A stretch of DNA of 64,000 nt from the NCBI RefSeq assembly GCF_015767675.1, contig NZ_CP065218.1, positions 1,054,001-1,118,000 on the forward strand, given 5' to 3'. Shown here piece by piece: positions 8,689-21,252 of this stretch. The notes below the pieces were generated by a model that saw only the letters and a program-made list of their open reading frames with translations, was not told where the DNA came from and did not search any database. How positions within the stretch are numbered: position 1 is the stretch's first letter; every line of letters starts with the position of its first letter. Position numbers and translations under genes: made by a program. This DNA is from Vibrio navarrensis (GTDB lineage: Bacteria; Pseudomonadota; Gammaproteobacteria; Enterobacterales; Vibrionaceae).

Positions 8689-9291
8689 TCACAATGACTC
8701 GCGTAGATCCAACTCGTTCTGGATCAAGGTGACACACTGGGAAGCAAACAGCATCTTAGGGCCAAGACTGATTTTTTGCGTACCTAAGCGTTTTAAGCTG
8801 TTGAAAGTCTTCTTCGGCATCGGAATGTGATCGGTGAGCAAAAAGCAGGGATTTGGCGCAAAATCAATGTCGCGAACAAATTCGCCCTTTTTGTCCAACA
8901 TATAAAGCTGGTGGTTTTCCGCAAGCTCTTGAATAAGGCGCTCAAAACTGATGGTTCGAACCGTCACACCTGGTTCCACATTGCGGCACTCTTCTTTGGC
9001 CATTCCTTGAGAAGCGTCTAATGAGCGAGCAACCACATTCAGTAAAGTGGCTTCATTAAAACCGTTGATATTAGTGACATCATTTGACTGAATCGTGATG
9101 GTTCGAGAATAGTCCTGGGTACTCTCTAGCACTAAATACACCGTCACATCCTCACGGTGCGATTGAGCAACAAACATGGTGTTCATCAAAGTATGTGCCA
9201 AAATTTCAGTGTGCGCTTCCTGACCAACGCCTTCCAGTAAGGCTTTACTGTTAGTTGGGGCGGCACGGGCGCGTAAAACAAAAGAGCGCAT
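8689..9291 (-). CDS. TrmY-family (DUF358) SPOUT methyltransferase homologue
   Basis: The 200-residue protein starts MRSFVLRARAAPTNSKALLE and contains HREDVTVYLVLEST near residue 45-58. This resembles archaeal TrmY, which methylates N1 of pseudouridine 54 in tRNA. The C-terminal knotted part includes CFLLTDHIPM and LGPKMLFASQCV. Bacterial members are less well understood, because bacterial tRNAs normally carry ribothymidine at position 54. The ATG at 9291 is chosen because the family begins there; GAGG lies 8 nt upstream. Confidence 0.82.
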   Translation of the reverse strand: MRSFVLRARAAPTNSKALLEGVGQEAHTEILAHTLMNTMFVAQSHREDVTVYLVLESTQDYSRTITIQSNDVTNINGFNEATLLNVVARSLDASQGMAKEECRNVEPGVTVRTISFERLIQELAENHQLYMLDKKGEFVRDIDFAPNPCFLLTDHIPMPKKTFNSLKRLGTQKISLGPKMLFASQCVTLIQNELDLRESL

Positions 9292-9489
9292 AAAGGAAAC
9301 CTCGAATGAGCAGTAAATTGAATGGGCGGAGTATATACCCAAGTCAGACTGAGGCGCGAGCCCAAACAAAAAGCCTCTATAAAAGAAGAAATGGACAAAG
9401 TGCGAATTTGATTACAAAACCTTGATTGAGTTAGCGGGTGTGATCGAGCAGCATAGGGGCCTTGTCTTACTGCTTTAATAGAATGAAAC

Positions 9490-10014
9490 ATGAAAATTGA
9501 ATCTATCAACAAACCGCTCTACCGCAGAAAAGCTAATATCGTCATTGTTGGCTTTGTGGTGCTTTTCGCACTCTCGTCACTGGCATTCGGTAGCTTACTG
9601 ATTGCATTGTTTGGTAACCAGACAGTCGTCGAACAAGAGTCGACGGGCAATTTCCACTGGAACTTGATCGGTGTCCTTCTCGCACTTTTGACCTCGGTAT
9701 CGTTACTCAATCAAGTGAAAGGACATCTTTTCTTCAAAGAAGTCGTTTACGTTTGGCAAATGAAACAATTGCACAATCGCATTTTCCGTAAGCTGAAACA
9801 GATAACGTCGGCAGCAGAGCAAGAAGATCTGCAAGCATATACGATTTTAAAATTCTATTATCAAAGCCAAAAACAGATCTTTGAGTTAGACAACAATACG
9901 CTGACTTTGGACAGCGTCATGCGTGAGCTAGAGAAAATAGAAGATTGGGAGCGAAAACAGGGTGTGAGGATCAAGACTGGCGAGATAGACGAGGCGTGGT
10001 TAAACCAGTTTTAA
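9490..10014 (+). CDS. DUF3087-like membrane protein
   Basis: This 174-residue protein has two N-terminal membrane spans (about residues 18-42 and 57-75) and a long soluble, charged C-terminal part (LHNRIFRKLKQITSAAEQEDLQ). I place it in the DUF3087 family of gammaproteobacterial inner-membrane proteins of unknown role from general appearance. No strong ribosome-binding site is seen. It ends just before the rRNA promoter region. Confidence 0.6.
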   Translation: MKIESINKPLYRRKANIVIVGFVVLFALSSLAFGSLLIALFGNQTVVEQESTGNFHWNLIGVLLALLTSVSLLNQVKGHLFFKEVVYVWQMKQLHNRIFRKLKQITSAAEQEDLQAYTILKFYYQSQKQIFELDNNTLTLDSVMRELEKIEDWERKQGVRIKTGEIDEAWLNQF

Positions 10015-10118
10015 TCTACAGATAGCTACTTATTATTAACAACTGCGTATGCAAAACGAGCAGTTGGGTGAGATTTGTTCATCTAAACCAATTTTTGAAG
10101 GTTTTTGCAAAAAATGGG

Positions 10119-10146
10119 TTGCCAAGAAAATTTCTCTGCCTATAAT
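10119..10146 (+). promoter_or_regulatory. rRNA promoter P1
   Basis: TTGCCA (10119-10124), a 16-nt spacer and TATAAT (10141-10146). The discriminator GCGCATCC is G/C-rich, as in stringently controlled rRNA promoters. A-rich sequence upstream may act as an UP element. Confidence 0.75.
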
Positions 10147-10234
10147 GCGCATCCACTGACACGGCAGACGCCACAAGGCTTCAGCAGTGCAGTAAAAGGG
10201 TAAAGCTTCTAAAAAAAGAAATTTGAAAAAGTGT

Positions 10235-10262
10235 TTGACTCTTCAAGTTAACTCGCTAGAAT
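10235..10262 (+). promoter_or_regulatory. rRNA promoter P2 with UP element; boxA at 10301
   Basis: TTGACT (10235-10240), a 16-nt spacer and TAGAAT (10257-10262), followed by a G/C-rich start region. An A-tract block at about 10208-10230 is a good UP element. The antitermination boxA, GCTCTTTAACAA, follows at 10301. Confidence 0.8.
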
Positions 10263-10498
10263 GCACCTCCGCTTCGAGAGAAAAGCTTCTCAAAAAGCAA
10301 GCTCTTTAACAATATAAACCTATCAATCTGTGTGGGCACTCGTTGATGATAATCCAAAAGATTTATCAATGAACTGAGTGACCAATTTGATACTTCGGTA
10401 TCGAGCACAGTCAATTCAAGTTTTCTAGGAACTAGCTTCTAGGGACTAGAAACTTATCAGTATTCATTGAGCCGAAGCGCAAGCTTCAAAAAACTTTT

Positions 10499-12057
<1,559 letters not shown>

Positions 12058-12161
12058 TACGATACGGATAGTTTGCTTCTGCTTTTTAAAGCGGAAACAA
12101 ATAAGTCGCGATGAGTGTCCACACAGATTGATATGGTTTAGACAGTTTAGAGTATCTTAGT

Positions 12162-12237
12162 GTCCCGTTCGTCTAGAGGCCTAGGACACCGCCCTTTCAC
12201 GGCGGTAACAGGGGTTCGACTCCCCTACGGGATACCA
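12162..12237 (+). tRNA. tRNA-Glu (anticodon TTC)
   Basis: 76 nt including CCA. The anticodon loop CCTTTCACG gives TTC, and the T-arm is GGGGTTCGACTCCCC. The acceptor stem has a G-T pair at its first position. Confidence 0.96.
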
Positions 12238-12238
12238 C

Positions 12239-12314
12239 GGGTCGTTAGCTCAGTCGGTAGAGCAGTTGACTTTTAATCAATTGGTCGCAGGTTCGAATCC
12301 TGCACGACCCACCA
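12239..12314 (+). tRNA. tRNA-Lys (anticodon TTT)
   Basis: 76 nt including CCA, starting GGGTCGTTAGCTCAG. The anticodon loop ACTTTTAAT reads TTT. It starts one base after tRNA-Glu, in the 16S-23S spacer. Confidence 0.96.
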
Positions 12315-12377
12315 TTTCCTTCCACAGGGAATTCTGTTTTGATTCTGCTTTTTCAAAAGCGGAGACAAACAAACTGT

Positions 12378-12453
12378 GGGCGATTAGCTCAGTTGGGAGA
12401 GCACCTGCCTTACAAGCAGGGGGTCACTGGTTCGAACCCGGTATCGCCCACCA
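12378..12453 (+). tRNA. tRNA-Val (anticodon TAC)
   Basis: 76 nt including CCA, starting GGGCGATTAGCTCAG. The anticodon loop CCTTACAAG reads TAC. The spacer order is Glu-Lys-Val. Confidence 0.96.
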
Positions 12454-12792
12454 CTCTTTAAATGTTTTTGTGTCACCAAATGAAGCCTCCTCTTAATGTG
12501 GATGGTGGTTTTTTCGACGCTGAAAGTCTTTAAAAAGTGGATTTCTCATCGGGAAATAACACTGCTCTTTAACAATTTGGAAAGCTGACAAAACAACAAT
12601 TTATTGTTGTTTGTAAAGTTCTCAATGTTTGTCTTTAAGACAAACACCAACAAACACATTCAAGTGTTCTTGGGAATGTCACGTTTAGTGACGATTCAAA
12701 ATTGAGTCCGGCAAATCAATGCTATCTCGCTCATTCAAATAATGAGATAGCGAACCTTGGTTGTTTAACGCAAAGACCCTTTCGGGTTGTAT
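12454..12792 (+). other. 16S-23S spacer, distal part
   Basis: No gene. It contains a second boxA-like element (GCTCTTTAACAATTT near 12564) and a strong hairpin, AACAACAAT / ATTGTTGTT near 12591-12612. A long stem with the 3' side of 23S probably forms for RNase III processing. Confidence 0.7.
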
Positions 12793-15683
<2,891 letters not shown>

Positions 15684-15790
15684 CAACACCCAAAGGGTTT
15701 TGGTGGACTCGATACAAGAACGAATTGAATGTGTTGAAAAGAACTTAAACAGCTTTCCAGATTATTCTCTAGAAATAGAGAGAAAGAATT

Positions 15791-15910
15791 TGCTTGGCGA
15801 CCATAGCGTTTTGGACCCACCTGATTCCATCCCGAACTCAGAAGTGAAACGAAACAGCGTCGATGGTAGTGTGGGGTCTCCCCATGTGAGAGTAGAACAT
15901 CGCCAGGCTT
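15791..15910 (+). rRNA. rrf: 5S ribosomal RNA
   Basis: 120 nt, beginning TGCTTGGCGACCATAGCG and ending CATCGCCAGGCTT. It contains the conserved CCCGAACTCAGAAGTGAAAC. Confidence 0.97.
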
Positions 15911-15918
15911 TATATATT

Positions 15919-15939
15919 GTTATCCGTTATACGGATAAC
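15919..15939 (+). repeat. Perfect hairpin between 5S and tRNA-Ser
   Basis: GTTATCCGT-TAT-ACGGATAAC is a 9-bp perfect stem with a 3-nt loop and no T-run. It is probably an RNA processing signal separating 5S from the tRNA. Confidence 0.55.
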
Positions 15940-15977
15940 TACATCGTCAGTGTACTAATCTGTTGATGACAATTTGT

Positions 15978-16068
15978 GGAGAGATGGCTGAGTGGTTGAA
16001 AGCACCGGTCTTGAAAACCGGCGTACGTTAATAGCGTACCTAGGGTTCAAATCCCTATCTCTCCGCCA
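15978..16068 (+). tRNA. tRNA-Ser (anticodon TGA)
   Basis: 91 nt with the long variable arm typical of tRNA-Ser, starting GGAGAGATGGCTGAGTGG and ending CTCTCCGCCA. The anticodon loop CTTGAAA gives TGA. It is the last gene of the rRNA operon, and an integrase fragment starts 88 nt downstream, so its 3' end probably served as a phage or island attachment site. Confidence 0.96.
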
Positions 16069-16082
16069 CTTTTAAATGAGCA

Positions 16083-16108
16083 AAGCTCTGATTTTTCAGG
16101 GCTTTTTT
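16083..16108 (+). terminator. rRNA operon terminator
   Basis: AGCTCTGA / TCAGGGCT stem (one G-T pair) followed by TTTTTT. Confidence 0.85.
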
Positions 16109-16155
16109 CATATCTGATGCATACCAAAAGTCACCACTACATAGAGGTGATACAT

Positions 16156-16354
16156 ATGTATCTATTAAAACTCCCTTCCAGTGTTTACTACCACCGCTCC
16201 CCTGTACCTGTTTCACTGCGTGAACGAGGCTTTCCAAACGAAGTTCGCCTTTCTCTACTTACCAAAGATCGCCAAATTGCATTAGAGCGCAATATCCATG
16301 TATCTCTAGCAGTGAAGCAAAAATTCAGCCTTGCCTTTACCGATGACACACTAA
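16156..16354 (+). pseudogene. N-terminal fragment of a tyrosine-recombinase-type integrase, cut by IS630
   Basis: An ATG with GAGGTG 7 nt upstream starts MYLLKLPSSVYYHRSPVPVS. The pattern of a short beta-rich N-terminus (Y-hydrophobic-xx-VYY-R-PVP), then SLLTKDRQIALERNIHVSLA, is that of the arm-binding N-terminus of phage and island integrases. After about 66 codons the frame runs into the end of an IS630 element and stops within 11 codons. The catalytic domain is lost. Its position right after tRNA-Ser fits an integrative element inserted there. Confidence 0.6.
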
Positions 16355-16369
16355 TACCAATCTGGAAAA

Positions 16370-16945
16370 TTAACTGGTCAGATTAATCCACTCTCTTGTA
16401 CACATCTTGCTAACTCTATCTGTACTGTCCAAGAATCGATTCCAAGCCTTGCACACTTTCTCCACGATATCCTCATAATCGGTAAAACTCTGATTGGCAA
16501 GATAGTGTTGTCTGAGCCAGCTCCACACTTGTTCTATCGGGTTTAGCTCTGGTGAATAGGGCGGGAGCTTGATGATACTGACATTGCTAAACGGTTCTGC
16601 AATGTCATTGGTATGCCAACTCGCCCCATCCATAATGATGAAGGCATGACGCCCTTTCTCTGTGACAGCCGATATTTGCTTTAAATGCTCGATCATGATC
16701 TCTTTATTAACCCAAGGAACGACCATCGCTTCGCCAATTCCTCTCGCGGGACAGACAGAACCAAACAGATACGCATATTCAAATTGTTGTTGCTTCACGG
16801 CTCTGGGACGTGTTCCTTTCTCTGCCCATAACCGTGTCGTCGTGTTTTGTTGCCCAAATCTGGCTTCATCTTGAAACCAGACATCAACATGCTCTAGAGC
16901 GATATGTCCTGGGATCTTCAGGATCGTTTCAATTTTGAATTTTTT
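16370..16945 (-). CDS. IS630 transposase, C-terminal DDE part (orfB, copy A)
   Basis: This frame holds the catalytic domain: DVWFQDEARFG, then FIIMDGASWH, then LPPYSPELNPIEQVWSWLR, giving the Asp-Asp-Glu triad of the IS630/Tc1-mariner group. It has no good start of its own at the 5' end and is expected to be reached from orfA by a -1 shift or slippage on A8. An internal ATG lies at 16798. In this copy the ATG used as a start in copy D is changed (VDVW instead of MDVW). Confidence 0.85.
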   Translation of the reverse strand, partial: KKFKIETILKIPGHIALEHVDVWFQDEARFGQQNTTTRLWAEKGTRPRAVKQQQFEYAYLFGSVCPARGIGEAMVVPWVNKEIMIEHLKQISAVTEKGRHAFIIMDGASWHTNDIAEPFSNVSIIKLPPYSPELNPIEQVWSWLRQHYLANQSFTDYEDIVEKVCKAWNRFLDSTDRVSKMCTREWINLTS

Positions 16946-17406
16946 TTAAAATCGTCTTGGACTTCTTGAGATTGCTTGGGGTGTTTTGAGCGGGAAGTTA
17001 TCCATGACAAGCCCATGTGCTCGAGCAGGTAATAGATAGAGTCAGGGTGGTAGTGCTGGCCAAATTCTTTCACGATATAAGCGTGGATGTCGGCCCCAGT
17101 CAGTCGTCCGCCTTGTGTATCATTGGCTTTATCTTTTATGTATTGGCTCAACTGCTCTCTTTGCTCAGAAGTTAAGAAGGGGGGTCGTCCCGTTCTTGGC
17201 TTTTCCTTCAGCCCTTCTAATCCTTCTTCAAGAAAAGTGTGAACCCACTTATTAACACTGGTTCGGCTCACCATAAGAAACTTGGCGATTTGGGTGCGAG
17301 AGTGTCCCTCTTTGAAATGAGCGAGGGCCAGCAATCTCATTTTCATCTGAATAGATTTCTGCTGGCTTGCGAGCTTTTTAAAGTCGATATTATTGAGACT
17401 GTCCAT
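16918..17406 (-). CDS. IS630 transposase, N-terminal HTH part (orfA, copy A)
   Basis: 162 residues. It has a helix-turn-helix, HSRTQIAKFLMVSRTSVNKW (about residues 35-54), followed by a second winged HTH. The frame ends 22 nt past the A8 run at 16940-16947. A shift by -1 on this run fuses it to the DDE part to make a protein of about 345 residues. Confidence 0.85.
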   Translation of the reverse strand: MDSLNNIDFKKLASQQKSIQMKMRLLALAHFKEGHSRTQIAKFLMVSRTSVNKWVHTFLEEGLEGLKEKPRTGRPPFLTSEQREQLSQYIKDKANDTQGGRLTGADIHAYIVKEFGQHYHPDSIYYLLEHMGLSWITSRSKHPKQSQEVQDDFKKNSKLKRS

Positions 17407-17466
17407 AGCGAATAAGTTTTATCGTTGAATGGCCTCAATTAGATCACATTTTTACTTATATTGGTA

Positions 17467-17633
17467 TAATCTTGAAACCAGACATCCACATGCTCTAAAG
17501 CGATATGTCCTGGGATCTTCAGGATCGTTTCAATTTTGAATTTTTTTTAAAATCGTCTTGGACTTCTTGAGATTGCTTGGGGTGTTTTGAGCGGGAAGTT
17601 ATCCATGACAAGCCCATGTGGTCGAGCAGGTAA
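17467..17633 (-). mobile_element. IS630 internal fragment (piece B)
   Basis: This 167-bp segment matches the inside of copy D (about 18586-18750) in the same orientation, with one visible difference (GTGGTCGAGC versus GTGCTCGAGC). It has no element ends. One side abuts the left end of copy A, the other abuts the left end of piece C. It begins at exactly the internal position where piece C stops. Confidence 0.85.
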
Positions 17634-18070
17634 TACCAATATAAGTAAAAATGTGATCTAATTGAGGCCATTCAACGATAAAACTTATTCGCTATGGACA
17701 GTCTCAATAATATCGACTTTAAAAAGCTCGCAAGCCAGCAGAAATCTATTCAGATGAAAATGAGATTGCCGGCCCTCGCTCATTTCAAAGATGGACACTC
17801 TCGCACCCAAATCGCCAAGTTTCTTATGGTGAGCCGAACCAGTGTTAATAAGTGGGTTCACACTTTTCTTGAAGAAGGATTAGAAGGGCTGAAGGAAAAG
17901 CCAAGAACGGGACGACCCCCCTTCTTAACTTCTGAGCAAAGAGAGCAGTTGAGCCAATACATAAAAGATAAAGCCAATGATACACAAGGCGGACGACTGA
18001 CTGGGGCCGACATCCACGCTTATATCGTGAAAGAATTTGGCCAGCACTACCACCCTGACTCTATCTATTA
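17634..18070 (+). mobile_element. IS630 left-end fragment in inverted orientation (piece C)
   Basis: It starts with the intact end TACCAATATAAG and runs 437 bp in the opposite orientation to copies A and D. It is interrupted at CTATCTATTA by the end of copy D. The continuation of its sequence (CCTGCTCGA) is found inverted at the edge of piece B. Confidence 0.88.
17694..18070 (+). pseudogene. Truncated IS630 orfA in piece C
   Basis: The first 126 codons of orfA (MDSLNNIDFKKLASQQ...) run until SIYY, where the end of copy D interrupts; the frame then reads TNLEN and stops. Small changes against copy A (LPALAHFKDGHS for LLALAHFKEGHS) show it is an older or diverged copy. Confidence 0.85.
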
Positions 18071-18085
18071 TACCAATCTGGAAAA

Positions 18086-18661
18086 TTAACTGGTCAGATT
18101 AATCCACTCTCTTGTACACATCTTGCTAACCCTATCTGTACTGTCCAAGAATCGATTCCATGCCTTGCACACTTTCTCCACGATATCCTCATAATCGGTA
18201 AAACTCTGATTGGCAAGACAGTGTTGTCTGAGCCAACTCCACACTTGTTCTATCGGGTTTAGCTCTGGTGAATAGGGCGGGAGCTTGATGATACTGACAT
18301 TGCTAAACGGTTCTGCAATGTCATTGGTATGCCAACTCGCCCCATCCATAATGATGAAGGCATGACGCCCTTTCTCTGTGACAGCCGATATTTGCTTTAA
18401 ATGCTCGATCATGATCTCTTTATTAACCCAAGGAACGATCATCGCTTCGCCAATTCCTCTCGCGGGACAGACAGAGCCAAACAGATACGCATATTCAAAT
18501 TGTTGTTGCTTCACGGCTCTGGGACGTGTTCCTTTCTCTGCCCATAACCGTGTCGTCGTGTTTTGTTGCCCAAATCTGGCTTCATCTTGAAACCAGACAT
18601 CCACATGCTCTAAAGCGATATGTCCTGGGATCTTCAGGATCGTTTCAATTTTGAATTTTTT
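18086..18661 (-). CDS. IS630 transposase, DDE part (orfB, copy D)
   Basis: It has the same DDE domain as copy A with a few substitutions (MIVPWVNKE, RQHCLANQSF). The A8 slippery run is at 18656-18663. An ATG at 18604 (MDVWFQDEARFG) is available here. The matching orfA is disrupted by IS66, so this copy cannot make a full transposase. Confidence 0.82.
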   Translation of the reverse strand, partial: KKFKIETILKIPGHIALEHVDVWFQDEARFGQQNTTTRLWAEKGTRPRAVKQQQFEYAYLFGSVCPARGIGEAMIVPWVNKEIMIEHLKQISAVTEKGRHAFIIMDGASWHTNDIAEPFSNVSIIKLPPYSPELNPIEQVWSWLRQHCLANQSFTDYEDIVEKVCKAWNRFLDSTDRVSKMCTREWINLTS

Positions 18662-18868
18662 TTAAAATCGTCTTGGACTTCTTGAGATTGCTTGGGGTGT
18701 TTTGAGCGGGAAGTTATCCATGACAAGCCCATGTGCTCGAGCAGGTAATAGATAGAGTCAGGGTGGTAGTGCTGGCCAAATTCTTTCACGATATAAGCGT
18801 GGATGTCGGCCCCAGTCAGTCGTCCGCCTTGTGTATCATTGGCTTTATCTTTTATGTATTGGCTCAAC
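18634..18868 (-). pseudogene. orfA of copy D, 3' part (disrupted by IS66)
   Basis: Encodes the C-terminal half of orfA from LSQYIKDKANDTQ to KNSKLKRS. The 5' part (254 nt) lies at 21253-21506 beyond IS66. The two pieces together restore exactly 489 nt, the length of intact orfA. Confidence 0.88.
18861..18868. repeat. 8-bp target-site duplication of IS66 (left)
   Basis: GGCTCAAC immediately precedes the IS66 end GTAAGCGC. The same octamer follows the other end at 21245. Confidence 0.95.
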
Positions 18869-18948
18869 GTAAGCGCATCATAAACCCCGCATTCTAATCG
18901 TCTAGCCCGAATAATAAGATCAAACCTCCAACCCAAAGGAGATTTGAA

Positions 18949-19269
18949 ATGGCCAAACGACGCACTAACCAAGAATGGCGAACCCTGTTCGAACACTATG
19001 AATCCAGCCAGCTATCACAACGATTATTCTGTGAACGTAACGGACTGAGCCTTTCCACTTTTTACGCTAAGCGCCAACAGTTAAAGCACATCGAAAAACC
19101 GAACACGGTTGGCTTTGTTAAAGCAGAAGTCGTTGAAAAGACGACAAAGTATCAAGCCACTCACGTTGTCGTTGCCAACATGACACTACTTGTAAACAAT
19201 GTTGAACTGAGCATCCCACAAGGCACACCAGCGACCTATCTCGCAGAGCTTATCGGTGCGTTATCATGA
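18949..19269 (+). CDS. tnpA: IS66 accessory protein TnpA
   Basis: 106 residues: MAKRRTNQEWRTLFEHYESS, then an HTH-like LFCERNGLSLSTFYAKRQQL. It is the small DNA-binding first ORF of IS66 elements. Its TGA overlaps the tnpB ATG (ATGA), showing translational coupling. Confidence 0.88.
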   Translation: MAKRRTNQEWRTLFEHYESSQLSQRLFCERNGLSLSTFYAKRQQLKHIEKPNTVGFVKAEVVEKTTKYQATHVVVANMTLLVNNVELSIPQGTPATYLAELIGALS

Positions 19270-19619
19270 AACGCATGCTCAGCGCTCCAAAGATTTACTT
19301 GTATCGTGAAAGCGTCGATTTTAGAAAGTCCATCAACGGCCTCGCTGCGATTATCGAAAATGACACCGACTTGCCCTTGGGCAGCGGCGCACTGTTCCTG
19401 TTCACCAACAAACAGCGCGACAAAATCAAAGTGTTGTACTGGGATAAAACAGGCTTTGCTCTTTGGTATAAGCGCCTTGAAAAAGCCAAGTACAAGTGGC
19501 CATCAAAAGAGCAAAATGAGGTGTTTACCCTAACTCAATTCGAGCTTGATAGACTGCTTTCTGGCTTCACGATTATCGGCCATAAACCCGTTAGAATAAA
19601 CGATTTTACAATGACTTAA
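19266..19619 (+). CDS. tnpB: IS66 accessory protein TnpB (IS66 Orf2 family)
   Basis: 117 residues with the family signature YRESVDFRKSINGLAAI near the start and KVLYWDKTGFALWYKRLEK in the middle. Required for IS66 transposition alongside TnpC; the biochemical role is unclear. Confidence 0.92.
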   Translation: MKRMLSAPKIYLYRESVDFRKSINGLAAIIENDTDLPLGSGALFLFTNKQRDKIKVLYWDKTGFALWYKRLEKAKYKWPSKEQNEVFTLTQFELDRLLSGFTIIGHKPVRINDFTMT

Positions 19620-19678
19620 GCGATAATAAAGTCTTATCCACCAAGCATTAACGGCATGATTTTAGTATCATCAATGCC

Positions 19679-21211
19679 ATGAAAAAGACGCCAAATATCA
19701 ACCCAGAAAGCCAAGATGTTGCCGAGCTACAAGCGATGGTGAAAGCACTGTTGGCGTCAGAAAACCAATTGAAACAAGAGCGCCAATCGCTGCTTGAACA
19801 ACTCAAACTTGCCTTCGACCGTCAGTTCGCTAAACGCTCGGAGGCGTTAAAGCCTTACAATGAATCACAAGGTGACCTCTTCAACGAAGCGGAATGTGAA
19901 GCCGCTAAGGAAGAAGAGGTTGAAGTTGTCACAACGACCATCACAACGAAGAAACGCGGTAAACGTCAGCCACTGCCAAAGACCTTGCCTCGTGAGGTTA
20001 TCGAACTCGATTTAGACGACGATGAAAAGCAGTGCGCTTGCTGCCAACATAGTCTGCATAAAATCGGTGAAGACCGTAGCGAGAAACTTGAGTTCACACC
20101 TGCGGTACTTAAAGTGTTGGAATATGTTCGTCCTAAATATGCTTGCCGCCAATGCGAGCAAACTCAGGACAACAGCCGCATTGTTCAAAAGCCAGCGCCG
20201 CAAAGCATTATCCCGAAGAGCTTCGCCACAGAAAGCTTGTTGACCAATATCATCCTCGGCAAATACCAATATGCGATGCCACTTTACCGTCAAGAATCCC
20301 TGTTTACCCAGTCGGGTATCGAACTCTCACGAACCACCATGGCAAGGTGGATTATCCAAGTCAGTGAGAAGTTCGCTCCACTTTACGCGGCCTTAAAAAC
20401 GCACCTACTTGAGCAAGTGGTGATTCAGGCGGATGAAACGCCGCTCAATGTCCTCAAAGAAGATAAACAGTGTTATATGTGGCTTTACTGCTCGGGCGCA
20501 GACTCGCCAGATGCCGCCCTCCCTAATGTGAGAAATATCGTCTTGTACGACTATCAAAACAGTCGAGCTAGGGCGTGCCCTGTTGCCTTCTTGGGGGATT
20601 ACAGTGGTTATCTACAAACCGATGGCTATGGTGTTTATGATGGGCTTCATCTCGTCACCAATGTCGGTTGCTTCGCGCATGCTCGGCGCAAGTTCATGGA
20701 GGCGAAGAAGCTTCAAGGCAAAGGCAAGTCAGGTAAAGCGGATAAAGCGCTGGCCAAAATCCAGAAGCTTTATGGAATAGAATCACGCTTAAAAGGTGAG
20801 TCTGCGGAAAAACGAAAAGCAGAGCGCCAAGAGCATGCTAAGCCGATACTGGATGAGCTTTATGAATGGATGACAACTCAGAAAGTGCTTGAGTCTAGCC
20901 CGCTGGGTAAAGCGATAAAATACACGCTCGGCCAATGGCCGAAGCTCACCCGCTATATCGATGACGGTCACTTATCGATAGACAACAACCGAGCTGAACG
21001 CGCAATAAAACCGCTGGTTATTGGGAGAAAGAACTGGCTCTTCTCGACCAACCCTAACGGGGCGGAAGCGAGCGCGATGCTTTACAGTATCGTCGAGACA
21101 GCGAAAGCCAACGGCCTTATCCTTTACGACTACATGGTCAAGTGCATGCAGGAGTTAGCGAAAGCGGAACCTGATATCGATGCACTCCTGCCTTGGAACT
21201 TCAAACACTAA
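19679..21211 (+). CDS. tnpC: IS66 transposase TnpC
   Basis: 510 residues. An N-terminal coiled-coil/leucine-rich part (about 15-50) is followed by a zinc-finger-like CACCQHSLHKIG and YACRQCEQ (about 118-165). The DDE catalytic core shows QADETPLNVL, LQTDGYGVYDG and NNRAERAIKPLVIGRKNW. The length is normal and the frame intact, so the element may be active. Confidence 0.94.
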   Translation: MKKTPNINPESQDVAELQAMVKALLASENQLKQERQSLLEQLKLAFDRQFAKRSEALKPYNESQGDLFNEAECEAAKEEEVEVVTTTITTKKRGKRQPLPKTLPREVIELDLDDDEKQCACCQHSLHKIGEDRSEKLEFTPAVLKVLEYVRPKYACRQCEQTQDNSRIVQKPAPQSIIPKSFATESLLTNIILGKYQYAMPLYRQESLFTQSGIELSRTTMARWIIQVSEKFAPLYAALKTHLLEQVVIQADETPLNVLKEDKQCYMWLYCSGADSPDAALPNVRNIVLYDYQNSRARACPVAFLGDYSGYLQTDGYGVYDGLHLVTNVGCFAHARRKFMEAKKLQGKGKSGKADKALAKIQKLYGIESRLKGESAEKRKAERQEHAKPILDELYEWMTTQKVLESSPLGKAIKYTLGQWPKLTRYIDDGHLSIDNNRAERAIKPLVIGRKNWLFSTNPNGAEASAMLYSIVETAKANGLILYDYMVKCMQELAKAEPDIDALLPWNFKH

Positions 21212-21244
21212 CAATATCGCCCCGTGGGTTCATGGGGCGGATAC

Positions 21245-21252
21245 GGCTCAAC
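21245..21252. repeat. 8-bp target-site duplication of IS66 (right)
   Basis: GGCTCAAC, identical to 18861-18868. Confidence 0.95.

Larger units (their letters stand above)
16355..17466 (-). mobile_element. IS630-family element, copy A (complete, 1112 bp)
   Basis: The ends are TACCAATCTGG (16355) and, inverted at 17466, TACCAATATAAG. It carries two overlapping minus-strand frames joined by an A8 slippery run (16940-16947), as in IS630 elements that make transposase by frameshifting. The length is exactly that of copy D after removal of its IS66 insert. The flanking dinucleotides (AA left, TA right) do not form a TA duplication, so one end has probably been rearranged. Confidence 0.88.
18869..21244 (+). 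mobile_element. Complete IS66-family element (2376 bp)
   Basis: It is bounded by GTAAGCGCATCAT and, inverted, GTATCCGCCCCAT, and flanked by the 8-bp repeat GGCTCAAC, the duplication size typical of IS66. It carries tnpA, tnpB and tnpC in order on the plus strand, all intact. Insertion into copy D happened after copy D had landed. Confidence 0.93.
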
